NCBI RefSeq assembly: GCF_001635685.1
Contig: NZ_LWFF01000321.1
Location: forward strand, 1-32,492
Source of the DNA: Erythrobacter sp. HI0063
GTDB lineage: Bacteria > Pseudomonadota > Alphaproteobacteria > Sphingomonadales > Sphingomonadaceae
Length of the DNA: 32,492 bases
Direction: 5' to 3'
Shown here: in pieces, positions 20,466 through 28,767 of the stretch
Numbering within the stretch: the stretch's first letter is position 1
Layout of the letters: every line of letters begins with the position of its first letter
The notes under the pieces: model-generated
Told to the model about the DNA's origin: nothing
Databases searched by the model: none
Seen by the model: only the letters and a program-made list of their open reading frames with translations
Program-made: the position numbers and the translations under genes

Positions 20466-21631
20466 CCAGCCGCCCCGATCAGTTCGCGCCCGATCAGCAT
20501 GCGGCGGATCTCGTTCGTGCCCGCGCCGATGTCGAGCAGCTTGGCATCGCGCATGTAGCGCTCCACCGGCCAGTCGAGCGTATAGCCTGCCCCGCCCAGC
20601 GCCTGGACGCTTTCGGCAGCCACGCGGAAGGCATTCTCGCTCGCCAACAGGATCGCGCCTGCCGCATCGAAGCGCGTGGTCTTTTCCGCATCGCAATTCT
20701 TGGCAACTGCGTAGGTGTAGGCGCGCGCCGACTGGAGGGCGACATACATGTCGGCGACCTTGGCCTGCATCAGCTGGAAGCTGCCGAGCGGCTTTCCGAA
20801 CTGGGTGCGTTCGCGCAAGTATGGGATCACCGTGTCGAGACAGGCCTGCATCACGCCCAATTGCAATCCGGCGAGCACCACGCGCTCGTAATCGAGCCCG
20901 CTCATCAACACGCCGACACCGCCGTTTTCCGGGCCCATCACGTTCTCGTCCGGCACGAAGCAATCGTCGAAGACCAGCTCGCTCGTCGGCGAGCCGCGCA
21001 TGCCGACCTTTTCGATCTTCTGCCCGATCGCAAAGCCTTCGAAATCCTTTTCGATCAGGAAAGTGGTGATCCCACGGCTCTTCGCTTCGGGATCGGTCTT
21101 GCCGTAGACGACCAGCGTATCGGCGAAGGGCGCGTTGGTGATCCAGAACTTGGTGCCGTTGAGCAGGTAACCGCCATCGACCTTTTCGGCCTTCATCTTC
21201 ATCGAGACGACGTCCGATCCCGCGCTCGCCTCGCTCATCGCCAGCGATCCGACATGTTCGCCGCTGATCAGCTTGGGCAGGTATTTCGCCTTCTGCTCCT
21301 CATTGCCCCAGCGTGCGATCTGGTTGATGCAGAGATTGGAATGGGCGCCGTAACTGAGGCCCACGCTGGCACTCGCCCGGCTGACTTCCTCCACCGCGAT
21401 GACATGTTCGAGATAGCCGAGGCCGAGGCCGCCATCTTCCTCGCTCACCGTGATCCCGTGCAGACCAAGTTCGCCCATCGCGGTCCACAGATCCTCACGC
21501 GGGAACCAGTCCTCGCGATCAACCTTCTCGGCCAGCGGCGCGATCTGTTCGTCCGCGAAGCGCGCGACGGTGTCGCGGATCATTTCGCCGCTCTCGCCCA
21601 GCTGGAAATCGAAATCGGGGGTGGCGCGCAT
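20462..21631 (-). CDS. ivd: Isovaleryl-CoA dehydrogenase
   Basis: IVD oxidises isovaleryl-CoA to 3-methylcrotonyl-CoA with FAD in leucine degradation, and its product is the substrate of MccB encoded in the same unit. The 389-aa protein carries the acyl-CoA dehydrogenase signatures AMSEASAGSD and QALGGAGYT. Most telling is GLDYERVVLAG: the catalytic Glu (residue 249) sits in the IVD position, while the site used by medium-chain enzymes reads IGAGTNEIRR without a Glu. Two adjacent ATGs exist (21634 and 21631); the second is preferred because AGGAG ends 6 nt before it. A 7-bp hairpin (21658-21676) lies about 24 nt upstream. Its stop overlaps the phnA-like GTG. Confidence 0.94.
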   Translation of the reverse strand: MRATPDFDFQLGESGEMIRDTVARFADEQIAPLAEKVDREDWFPREDLWTAMGELGLHGITVSEEDGGLGLGYLEHVIAVEEVSRASASVGLSYGAHSNLCINQIARWGNEEQKAKYLPKLISGEHVGSLAMSEASAGSDVVSMKMKAEKVDGGYLLNGTKFWITNAPFADTLVVYGKTDPEAKSRGITTFLIEKDFEGFAIGQKIEKVGMRGSPTSELVFDDCFVPDENVMGPENGGVGVLMSGLDYERVVLAGLQLGVMQACLDTVIPYLRERTQFGKPLGSFQLMQAKVADMYVALQSARAYTYAVAKNCDAEKTTRFDAAGAILLASENAFRVAAESVQALGGAGYTLDWPVERYMRDAKLLDIGAGTNEIRRMLIGRELIGAAG

Positions 21632-21760
21632 CATCTGCTCCTGAGCGTGAGTTCGTCCGGCGGATCGCGTCCGCCGCCTTGGCCACAGCCCGTAGCCGAG
21701 CCGTGCATGGCGGGCAAACCCCTTGCGAAGTCACCGTCTTAGTCTAAGTCGGCAATCACC

Positions 21761-23299
21761 ATGAAGCTCAGCCGTTTTCCCCTTTGGCCGGCCCATCAGG
21801 CAGCCGAGCCCGCCTCCAACGATGAGGGGCTGCGTAATCGCGTCATCGCGGCTTATGGCGCCGATGCGGTTCAGGACGACCGTGAACTGGCGCAGATCGT
21901 CGAATTTGCGGCACGTTTGTGCGAAGTCCCGATCGCCATGGTCACGCTGGTGGAAAAGGATCGCCAGCGCTTTCTGGCACGCAAGGGCTTTCCGGGGCTT
22001 GAGACGCCTCGCTCCACCAGCCTGTGCGCGCATACGATGGAAGGCCAGGGGCCACTGGTTGTGCCCGATGCAAGCGAGGATGCGCGCTTCGCCGAGATGG
22101 AGCTGGTGAAGACCGACGACGGCGTTCGCTTCTATGCCGGGCAACCGCTTGTTTCCAGCGAGGGGGTGCCGCTGGGTGCGCTGTGCGTGATCGACCGGGA
22201 AGCGCGACCCGAAGGTTTGAATGCATTGCAGCGCGAAGGGCTTGAAGTCCTCGGCCGCGCGGTGATGCGCCGCCTGACAGCGGAGCGTGACGCGGCCTTT
22301 GCCGAAAACCGGATCGAAGTCAGCGAGTTGCGCACGCGCCAGCTCGCGGAAAACCTGCCTGTCTATGCCTGGGCCGCGAATGCCGAGGGCGAGATCGAAT
22401 ACGCCAATCCCGCGCTTTACGAATTTCTGGGCGTCGACGATCTCTCCGATTTCGATTCCGCCGCGCTGGTTCATCCCGACGACATCGAAGAGCTGAGAAC
22501 CGCTCGCACAGTCTCGCGCGCGAGCAAGGAACGCTGGGAGGCCAAGGCGCGCCTGAAGCGAAACGACGGTGTCTATCGCTGGATGATCCTGCGCGCCTGG
22601 CCCTTCGTCGTCGGAGACGAGGATCCCCAGACCTGGTTCGGTGCCGCCGTCGATATCGACGATCTGCAGAGCGTGTCCGATTCGCGCGACCTACTTGCGC
22701 GCGAGCTTTCGCACCGGATCAAGAACATCTTCGCCGTGATCAGCGGGCTGATATCGCTGCAGGGTCGCAAGCATCCGGGGGCCGAGGATTTTGTCAGGGA
22801 ATTGTCGGACACGATCCGCACGCTGGGCAAGGCGCACGATTTCGTCCGCCCCCATGCCGGGCGGACCGAAAATACGCTGAACGGGCTGCTGGCCGAACTT
22901 CTGGCCCCATATGGCCGGATCGACGGCAAGCGAATCGGGATCATCGGAAGCGGGTGTGCGATCGGCGAAAAATCGGCAACGCCGCTGGCTCTCATCTTCC
23001 ATGAATTGGCGACCAATTCGGCCAAATACGGCGCGCTTTCGCATGCCGACGGCCATCTCTCGGTCGAGATCATCGACGAAGGTTCGCAAGTGGTCGTGGC
23101 TTGGCGCGAGACTGGCCTGCCGGAAAGCGACGAGGAGGGAGCGCAAGGCGCGCCCGACACGGTCGAACGCGAAGGCTTTGGTTCGCGCCTGCTGCGCACC
23201 GCCGTGGAAGGGCAGCTGCAAGGCAAATTCACACGGCGCATCGTGGACGGTATGCTCGAAGTCGATCTGGAACTGCCATGCGACAAGCTGCAAGCGTGA
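21761..23299 (+). CDS. Sensor histidine kinase, HWE family (GAF-PAS)
   Basis: A 512-aa soluble sensor kinase. The N-terminal GAF-like domain (about residues 35-185) contains the typical SLCAHTM and FYAGQPLVSSEG segments. A PAS domain (about 195-310) includes WAANAEGEIEYANPALYEFL and the PAC motif WFGAAVDIDDL. The HWE/HisKA_2 kinase core has the phospho-acceptor H318 in LARELSHRIKN, the N-box HELATNSAKYGAL (His414) and the WRE of the HWE signature, followed by GFGSRLL. No transmembrane segment is present, so it senses a cytoplasmic signal. HWE kinases in this group often feed the general stress response. It overlaps the lipoprotein gene by 22 bp and heads the osmoprotectant cluster. No response regulator is in the window. 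Confidence 0.93.
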   Translation: MKLSRFPLWPAHQAAEPASNDEGLRNRVIAAYGADAVQDDRELAQIVEFAARLCEVPIAMVTLVEKDRQRFLARKGFPGLETPRSTSLCAHTMEGQGPLVVPDASEDARFAEMELVKTDDGVRFYAGQPLVSSEGVPLGALCVIDREARPEGLNALQREGLEVLGRAVMRRLTAERDAAFAENRIEVSELRTRQLAENLPVYAWAANAEGEIEYANPALYEFLGVDDLSDFDSAALVHPDDIEELRTARTVSRASKERWEAKARLKRNDGVYRWMILRAWPFVVGDEDPQTWFGAAVDIDDLQSVSDSRDLLARELSHRIKNIFAVISGLISLQGRKHPGAEDFVRELSDTIRTLGKAHDFVRPHAGRTENTLNGLLAELLAPYGRIDGKRIGIIGSGCAIGEKSATPLALIFHELATNSAKYGALSHADGHLSVEIIDEGSQVVVAWRETGLPESDEEGAQGAPDTVEREGFGSRLLRTAVEGQLQGKFTRRIVDGMLEVDLELPCDKLQA

Positions 23300-23859
23300 C
23301 TGCGCGCACCCTGATCGCAGTCCTTGCGGGGATGGCACTGCTTGCGGCGTGTTCGCCCGATACGCCGGAAAATGAAGTCGCGGCTGGAAACGCGCTCGAG
23401 GCCGCCGAGGGCGGATCGGCGGAGCAGAAAAACGCAACCGCCGCCCTGAACGGTGAGGACGTGCCTGCCGATTTCGCGCGTACAGCCTGGCGGGTCGAAG
23501 ATGAAGATGGGGCGCGATACACCACGTTTCTGGACGATGGCGGGCGTTATCGCGATCTTCGCAATGGCGATCCGTGGCATTCGGGCAGCTGGGAAGTCGA
23601 TGGGGATGACAGGCTCTGTCTCTCTCCCGACACGGATGACGAGGCGCGAAGCGATGGCGCTTCCGAAGCCGCGCAGGAAACGAACGATGGGCCGCGCACC
23701 TGCTGGAGCCCACGCGGCATGGACGGCGATGGCGGCATGATCGTCCAGGCCAGCAGCGGCAAGCGCGTGCGCCTACAGCAGGTCGATTACCGTGCGCCCG
23801 AAGCCGAAAGCGGCGAGGCGGTCAGCGACACCGGTTCGGACGCCTCCGCACCGGCATGA
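23278..23859 (+). CDS. Lipoprotein of unknown function
   Basis: The 193-aa protein has a lipoprotein signal: a short basic start, a hydrophobic run (LIAVLAGMALLAAC) and a lipobox LAAC with the lipidated Cys at residue 25. The first residues after it are acidic and low in complexity. The central part (TAWRVEDEDGARYTTFLDDG, then WHSGSWEVDGDDRLCLSP) looks like a small beta-barrel or beta-sandwich domain with two Cys, and a Ser/Glu/Ala-rich tail follows. ATG 23278 is used; GTG 23296 in the same frame, overlapping the kinase stop as GTGA, is an equally good alternative. It overlaps the kinase upstream and its stop overlaps the ABC ATPase ATG. I know no named family; a cell-envelope role is likely from the lipidation. 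Confidence 0.8.
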   Translation: MRQAASVTARTLIAVLAGMALLAACSPDTPENEVAAGNALEAAEGGSAEQKNATAALNGEDVPADFARTAWRVEDEDGARYTTFLDDGGRYRDLRNGDPWHSGSWEVDGDDRLCLSPDTDDEARSDGASEAAQETNDGPRTCWSPRGMDGDGGMIVQASSGKRVRLQQVDYRAPEAESGEAVSDTGSDASAPA

Positions 23860-24632
23860 GCGCTGGCGACAGTGCCCTCCAATTCGACTCGGTCGCCCGC
23901 CACTACGGCGATCTGCGCGCGGTGGACGAGGTCTCGATCGCCATTCCCCACGGCCAGTTCGTCGCGCTCGTCGGCGCATCGGGCTCGGGCAAATCGACGC
24001 TGCTCAAGACCGCCAATCGCCTGACCATCCCCGATACCGGACGTGTGCTGATCGATGGCGAAGACGCCGCGAGTCTGCCCGTCAGCGCCTTGCGGCGCCG
24101 GATCGGCTATGTGTTTCAGGGGATCGGCCTGTTCCCACATATGAATGTCGCTGAAAACATCGCCATCGGCCCGCGACTGGCGGGCGAGCGGTTGAGCGAG
24201 GCACGGATTGCCGAATTGCTCGGCCTCGTGGAACTCGATCCCACGATGGCCGCGCGCATGCCCGATGCCCTGTCCGGCGGCCAGCGCCAGCGCGTCGGCG
24301 TGGCGCGGGCTCTGGCGGGCGAGCCACGCCTGCTGCTGATGGACGAACCGTTCGGCGCGCTCGATCCGATTACGCGCGACGCACTCGGAGACAGAGTGCG
24401 CGCTTTGCACGACGATCTCGGTCTCACCACGATCATGGTCACGCACGATATGGCCGAAGCGTTGTTGCTGGCCGATCGCGTGCTGGTGATGGACCAAGGG
24501 CGAATCGTCGCCGACGAAACGCCGCTGGCTCTGCTGGAAGGCGCGGGCGGCGAAATCGCGCAAGGCCTGGTCGCGGTCCCGCGCGAACAGGCGCGGCGCC
24601 TGGCCGCGCTGCCGGGGAGCGGACCCGCATGA
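23856..24632 (+). CDS. Osmoprotectant-type ABC transporter ATP-binding protein
   Basis: A 258-aa ATPase of the OpuCA/ProV-like group that would power uptake of glycine betaine, choline or a similar compatible solute. Walker A is GASGSGKST (residues 40-48), the signature LSGGQRQRV starts at 139, Walker B is LLLMDEPFGALD at 159-170, and the switch is VTHDMAEALLLAD. FQGIGLFPHMNVAENI is the characteristic Q-loop of this group. The C-terminal CBS pair of longer OpuCA proteins is absent, as in other short homologues. ATG 23856 overlaps the lipoprotein TGA as ATGA, and the stop overlaps the next gene in the same way. This supports coupled translation of the transport module. Confidence 0.92.
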   Translation: MSAGDSALQFDSVARHYGDLRAVDEVSIAIPHGQFVALVGASGSGKSTLLKTANRLTIPDTGRVLIDGEDAASLPVSALRRRIGYVFQGIGLFPHMNVAENIAIGPRLAGERLSEARIAELLGLVELDPTMAARMPDALSGGQRQRVGVARALAGEPRLLLMDEPFGALDPITRDALGDRVRALHDDLGLTTIMVTHDMAEALLLADRVLVMDQGRIVADETPLALLEGAGGEIAQGLVAVPREQARRLAALPGSGPA

Positions 24633-26173
24633 GCGGGTTCTGGGACACGCTGTTCGGCCTTGGCGACAAGCTCGCCGCCCATGTCCTTCTCGCGGCAAGC
24701 GCCATCGCGCTGGGGATCGCCATCGCCCTGCCGCTGGCCGTCTGGGCCAGCCGGTCGCGCGCCGTCGCACGCCTAGCGCTCGGCTTCGCGAGTTTGGTAC
24801 AGACCATTCCCGCCCTCGCTCTGTTGGCGCTGTTCTTCCCGATCCTGTTGAGCCTGCGCGCCGTGTTCGGCGACGACCTGCCGACGCTCGGCTTTCTGCC
24901 TGCCCTGCTCGCGCTCACGCTCTATGCCCTGCTGCCGATCCTGCGCAACGCAGTCACCGCGCAGACCAATCTCGACCCCGAAGTGCTGGAGGCGGCCGAC
25001 GGCGTTGGGATGAGCGCATGGCAGAGGCTGCGCTTGGTCGAAGCGCCGCTGGCTGCACCGTTCATCATGGCGGGCATCCGCACCGCCGCCGTGTGGACCA
25101 TCGGCGCTGCGACGCTCAGCACCACGATCGGCCAACCCAGCCTTGGCGATCCGATTTTCGCCGGATTGCAGACGCAGAACTGGGTGCTGGTGCTTGCGGG
25201 CTGTTTCGCCAGCGCGGCCTTGGCATTGACCGCCGATCTCCTGCTCGGCCTGATCGAGCGCGGCTTCGCCCTGCGCAAACGCGCGCTGTGGCTGGGCGGG
25301 ATGATCGCCGTCCTGCTCGGCGGGGGCGCTGCCGGTTTAGCCCAGTACGCGCCCTGGCGCGGCAATGCGGACGACAGAATAGTGATCGGCGCGAAAAGCT
25401 TTTCCGAACAATACATTCTCTCCCGCCTGATCGGCCAGAGGCTGGAAGATGCGGGATACCGCGTCGAATATCGCGATGGGCTCGGCTCGGCGGTGGTCCA
25501 CCGCGCGGTGACGACGGGCGCAATCGACATCAGCGTGGATTACACCGGCACCCTGTGGGCGAACGAGCTGAAGCGCGAAGACAATCCGGGGCGCGAGGCG
25601 ATGTATGAAGCGATCGTCGAGTGGAAAGAGCGCACGAGCGATGCCCGGATTTTCGGGCGGCTCGGATTCGAAAACGCCTATGCCTTCGCCATGCGGAGCG
25701 ATCGCGCCCGCGCTCTGGGCGTCTCCTCGCTGACCGATCTTTCCGGCGTGGCGGGGCGTCTCACCGTGGGCGGCGATCCCGAATTCTTCGAGCGGCCCGA
25801 ATGGATCGCCGTGCGCGATATCTACGGGATGCGCTTTGCGGAGACGCGCAATTTCTCGCCCACTTTCATGTACGATGCGCTGCAATCGGGCGAGGCGGAC
25901 GTGATCAGCGCCTATACCTCGGATGGCCGTATCGCAGCGGATCGCCTGACCGTGCTGGAAGACCCCGAAGAAGCGCTGCCGAGTTACGACGCGCTGATCG
26001 TGTTGAGCCCGAAAGCGAGCCGGGACGAACGATTGCGCGCCGCGCTCGAACCGCTGCTGGGCGCGATCGACGTGGCCGAGATGCGCGCGGCGAATTACGC
26101 GGTCGACCGTACCGAGGACAAGCGCACGCCCGAACAGGCGGCGACGGAACTGGCCGACGCTATCGGGCTCTGA
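24629..26173 (+). CDS. Osmoprotectant ABC transporter: permease fused to substrate-binding protein
   Basis: One 514-aa chain joins the membrane permease and the periplasmic binding protein of a compatible-solute importer. Residues 1-245 hold about six transmembrane helices and the permease EAA loop (EAADGVGMSAWQRLRLVEAP, residues 121-140, which docks to the ATPase). From about residue 250 the OpuAC-like binding domain begins: IVIGAKSFSEQYILSRLIGQ, then GLGSAVVHRAVTTGAIDISV, the YTGT motif in VDYTGTLWANE and VISAYTSDGRI. The last permease helix acts as a membrane tether, so no signal peptide is needed. Such fusions are known in other bacteria. ATG 24629 overlaps the ATPase stop (ATGA). The exact ligand cannot be read from the sequence. 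Confidence 0.92.
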   Translation: MSGFWDTLFGLGDKLAAHVLLAASAIALGIAIALPLAVWASRSRAVARLALGFASLVQTIPALALLALFFPILLSLRAVFGDDLPTLGFLPALLALTLYALLPILRNAVTAQTNLDPEVLEAADGVGMSAWQRLRLVEAPLAAPFIMAGIRTAAVWTIGAATLSTTIGQPSLGDPIFAGLQTQNWVLVLAGCFASAALALTADLLLGLIERGFALRKRALWLGGMIAVLLGGGAAGLAQYAPWRGNADDRIVIGAKSFSEQYILSRLIGQRLEDAGYRVEYRDGLGSAVVHRAVTTGAIDISVDYTGTLWANELKREDNPGREAMYEAIVEWKERTSDARIFGRLGFENAYAFAMRSDRARALGVSSLTDLSGVAGRLTVGGDPEFFERPEWIAVRDIYGMRFAETRNFSPTFMYDALQSGEADVISAYTSDGRIAADRLTVLEDPEEALPSYDALIVLSPKASRDERLRAALEPLLGAIDVAEMRAANYAVDRTEDKRTPEQAATELADAIGL

Positions 26174-26176
26174 GGC

Positions 26177-26596
26177 TCAGTTCGCGCGGGTCCAGTTCTG
26201 GGTCTGGCAGAACGGGCCGAGGCACCCCTTAACCTCAAGCTTGGAGGCGGACGTGCGCCGGATCACCGATCGGTAATCCTTACCGGACTTGGGATCGTAA
26301 ATACGTCCGCGCCACAGATCGCCATCCTCGCTGAACGAAGTCAGCACGGGCGTGCCGAGCAGCTTGCGGCTGCGCTTCGACTTGTCGGGATTGTTGACGT
26401 CGCGCTGATTCACGCCCTGGGGCGGGGCGACCAAAAATTTGCTGATTTTGCCACAAAGATTGGCTCCGCACGGCGCGATGGTGATCACGGCGTCGCGATC
26501 CTCGGTGATCCAGCGCCCGGTGATCGGATCGGCTGCCGAAGCGGGAGCGGCCAGAGCCATGGCGGCTCCGGCAAGAGCGAGTGCAGCGTGTTTCAT
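26177..26596 (-). CDS. DUF2147 secreted protein
   Basis: A 139-aa exported protein of the DUF2147 family (PF09917). The signal peptide is classic: HAALALAGAAMALAAPASA, cleaved near residue 21. The mature protein has the family pattern DPITGRWITEDRDAVITIAP, then CGANLCGKI (Cys pair) and a C-terminal KGCLGPFCQTQNW with two more Cys, suggesting disulphides in the periplasm. The ATG at 26596 has a strong AAAGGAGA ribosome-binding site at ideal spacing. It lies 3 bp beyond the end of the transporter gene, on the opposite strand, and is not part of that cluster. The function of the family is unknown; some members respond to envelope stress. Confidence 0.9.
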   Translation of the reverse strand: MKHAALALAGAAMALAAPASAADPITGRWITEDRDAVITIAPCGANLCGKISKFLVAPPQGVNQRDVNNPDKSKRSRKLLGTPVLTSFSEDGDLWRGRIYDPKSGKDYRSVIRRTSASKLEVKGCLGPFCQTQNWTRAN

Positions 26597-26641
26597 CGAA
26601 ATCTCCTTTGGTGGTCGAACCAACCAGATGGCGGATCGTTT

Positions 26642-27748
26642 CTAGACGGGCCCGAATCCTGCGCCTGCGGGCCACCCCCCACCGCCAAGTGCCATCACCT
26701 TGAACAGTTCGCCCATTTCCTCGGCGTGAACGAGACGGTGGAGATCGCGGGCGACCGCCTCGCCGCCTCCCTTGTCTTGCAGGGCCTGCGCCCGCGCTTC
26801 GATACCCAGCGCGCGCAGCCAGTTTCCTTGTGTCGTCGCCGACAGCCATTCGGCCCCGCCCGCCTGCGCGATCCCGGCAAGCGTTGCGAAATCGACCAGC
26901 GCGGTGAGATCGGCGCTGCCGGGAAATTCCAGCGGATCGACCTTGCGATGGCCCTTCACGGCCTGAAGCGTGGATCCGTAACGCGGGGCCAGAAACCCGT
27001 AATCGATGAACAGCGCCGCGCCGCCCTGCCCCGCGGTTCGCCGTGCGACCTCGTCCATCACCGCCGCCGCGCCGGGATTGGTTTCGAGTATGGTGCCGAT
27101 CTCCGCCTGTCGCCGGTCTTGCGGGACGGCATCGTCCATCGGGTTCGGCCCCGCCGCGAAGACGAACGCGTTATCCTCGTCCAGCGCCACCATTCGCTCG
27201 CGCCAGCCGCTTTCGGTGCGGACCAGTTGGCGCACCGGCAGCGCGTCGAGAAATTCGTTGGCGATGAGCAGTATGGGCGCATCTTCGGGCACGCTTGCGA
27301 GATCGTCATGGAACTGAGCGCCGGGCACCGCCGCCGCCTGCTTGGCGCGCAGCACGGGCGAGCCTTCCACGAGATGCACGCGCGGCGCGATTCCGTGGCG
27401 CGCCATCACTCGCAGCGCGTCGCTCGCCAGCGTGCCGCGTCCCGGGCCAAGCTCGACATAGAGGACATCCTGCAGCCTGCCCGCACGCGTCCAGAGATCG
27501 GCGCACCACAGGGCGATTATTTCGCCGAACATCTGGCTGATATCGGGCGCGGTGACGAAATCGCCCCCTCTATCCGGAGCGCCATCCGAATGTCCGCCCG
27601 GATCGGGCGCGCCGAGGGGATCGCGGCTCGCATAATAGCGCGCATTGCTCTCGCCCATAAAGCGCGCCACCGGCATGGGGCCATGGGCGCGGATCAGGCG
27701 CCGGAAGCGGGCACCCAGATCGTCGCTCTCGGCTTCGCTCGCCTTCAC
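26642..27748 (-). CDS. MidA/NDUFAF7-type protein arginine methyltransferase-like protein
   Basis: The 368-aa protein belongs to the SAM-dependent methyltransferase family 28 (PF02636, formerly DUF185). This family includes mitochondrial NDUFAF7/MidA, which methylates an arginine of complex I subunit NDUFS2. The SAM-binding motif is YVELGPGRGTLASDALRV, followed by VHLVEGSPVLRAKQ. Further family segments are GDFVTAPDISQMFGEI near the N-terminus, LIANEFLDALPVRQ (characteristic) and ALFIDYGFLAPRYGSTLQAV. Activity on a bacterial target is inferred from the family. The start is GTG 27748, 16 bp after the lgt stop, so the two form one operon. Confidence 0.9.
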   Translation of the reverse strand: MKASEAESDDLGARFRRLIRAHGPMPVARFMGESNARYYASRDPLGAPDPGGHSDGAPDRGGDFVTAPDISQMFGEIIALWCADLWTRAGRLQDVLYVELGPGRGTLASDALRVMARHGIAPRVHLVEGSPVLRAKQAAAVPGAQFHDDLASVPEDAPILLIANEFLDALPVRQLVRTESGWRERMVALDEDNAFVFAAGPNPMDDAVPQDRRQAEIGTILETNPGAAAVMDEVARRTAGQGGAALFIDYGFLAPRYGSTLQAVKGHRKVDPLEFPGSADLTALVDFATLAGIAQAGGAEWLSATTQGNWLRALGIEARAQALQDKGGGEAVARDLHRLVHAEEMGELFKVMALGGGGWPAGAGFGPV

Positions 27749-27764
27749 CCTTTATGCCCGCCGC

Positions 27765-28625
27765 TTACGCCGCTTTCGCTTCGCCCGGCGCGGGAGATTT
27801 GGGCGTACGCGTCAGGCTGTAAGCGATCACGGCAAGGCCGATCGCGATCATCGGAATGGTCAGCCACTGCCCCCGGCTGAGACCGGTTTCCGCCACGACA
27901 TAGGCCAGATGCGCATCGGGCTCGCGGAAGAATTCGTTGACGAAGCGCGCGATCGAAATGCCGACCGTGAACACGCCGACCAGCAGTCCCGGACGATAGC
28001 GGGCGCGGGTATACCAGAACAGCGGCAGCAGGATCGCGATCATCAACGCGCCTTCCAAACCCGCCTGATAGAGCTGGCTCGGGTGCCGCGCGAGGCCGAG
28101 CGGATCGGACGGGAACACCATCGCCCAGCTCACATCGGTGGGGCGGCCATACAATTCGCCGTTCACGAAATTGGCGAGCCGGCCGAACATCATCCCGAAC
28201 GGCACGTTGACCGCGATATAATCGCACACGCGCAGCCAGTTCAGCCCGCCGCGCCAGGCGACCCAGGCGATCGCGATCAGCACGCCGATGACACCGCCAT
28301 GGAAGCTCATCCCCCCGGTCCACAATTTGAACAAAGCGAGGCTGCCGAACAGGTCCGGCTGGTAGAACGCGGCATAGCCCAGCCGCCCGCCCAGGATGAT
28401 CCCCAGCGTGCAGTAGAAAAACAGATCGTCCACATGGCGCTGCGCCATCGGCGCGCCCGGGCTCTTCACCATTTTCGACAAATGCCAATATCCCAAGAGG
28501 ATACCGGCGAGATACGCCAGGCTGTACCAGCGCAGCGTGAAGAATCCGAGATCGATCCCGGGCGTGAGGCCGAGCTCCGCCCACTGGATCGGGTCCGCGC
28601 CCGCATTCGCGAGTAGTGACAGCAC
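27765..28625 (-). CDS. lgt: Phosphatidylglycerol--prolipoprotein diacylglyceryl transferase
   Basis: Lgt transfers diacylglycerol to the Cys of prolipoproteins in the inner membrane, the first step of lipoprotein maturation. The protein is 286 aa with about seven transmembrane helices. Signatures are GGMSFHGGVIGVLIA (with the essential His), MFGRLANFVNGELYGRPTD (Lgt hallmark), HPSQLYQAGLEG and RFVNEFFREPDAHL. The start is GTG 28625; AAGGGA lies eight bases upstream and family length is matched, while longer frames add unrelated sequence. The MidA-like gene follows at 16 bp. A lipoprotein gene occurs near 23.3 kb in the same window but is not linked to it. Confidence 0.96.
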   Translation of the reverse strand: MLSLLANAGADPIQWAELGLTPGIDLGFFTLRWYSLAYLAGILLGYWHLSKMVKSPGAPMAQRHVDDLFFYCTLGIILGGRLGYAAFYQPDLFGSLALFKLWTGGMSFHGGVIGVLIAIAWVAWRGGLNWLRVCDYIAVNVPFGMMFGRLANFVNGELYGRPTDVSWAMVFPSDPLGLARHPSQLYQAGLEGALMIAILLPLFWYTRARYRPGLLVGVFTVGISIARFVNEFFREPDAHLAYVVAETGLSRGQWLTIPMIAIGLAVIAYSLTRTPKSPAPGEAKAA

Positions 28626-28650
28626 AGGGTTATCCCTTATAGGTGGTCCG

Positions 28651-28686
28651 AAAGCCGCCGCTTGCGACCTCGTCGGGGGCGGCTTT
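28651..28686. terminator. Terminator-like hairpin between divergent genes
   Basis: AAAGCCGCC (28651-28659) pairs with GGCGGCTTT (28678-28686), a perfect 9-bp stem with an 18-nt loop, and a T at 28687 extends the T-run to four on the plus strand. On either strand it resembles an intrinsic terminator. It sits between lgt (minus) and the acyl-CoA synthetase (plus), where no upstream gene needs terminating. It could be an attenuator in the lgt leader or the end of an unseen small transcript. Confidence 0.5.
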
Positions 28687-28767
28687 TGGCACAGCCGGGC
28701 GATGCGCGAAAGCCCGCACACCGGCTGATACGCCTTCGGAGAATTCAAGAGAGGATAGCCGCACCTT

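Noticed and set aside
21635-21760. An EcfG-type (general stress) promoter ahead of the HWE kinase
   Set aside because: I looked for GGAAC with a GTT-type -10 at 16-17 nt and did not find a convincing pair upstream of 21761.
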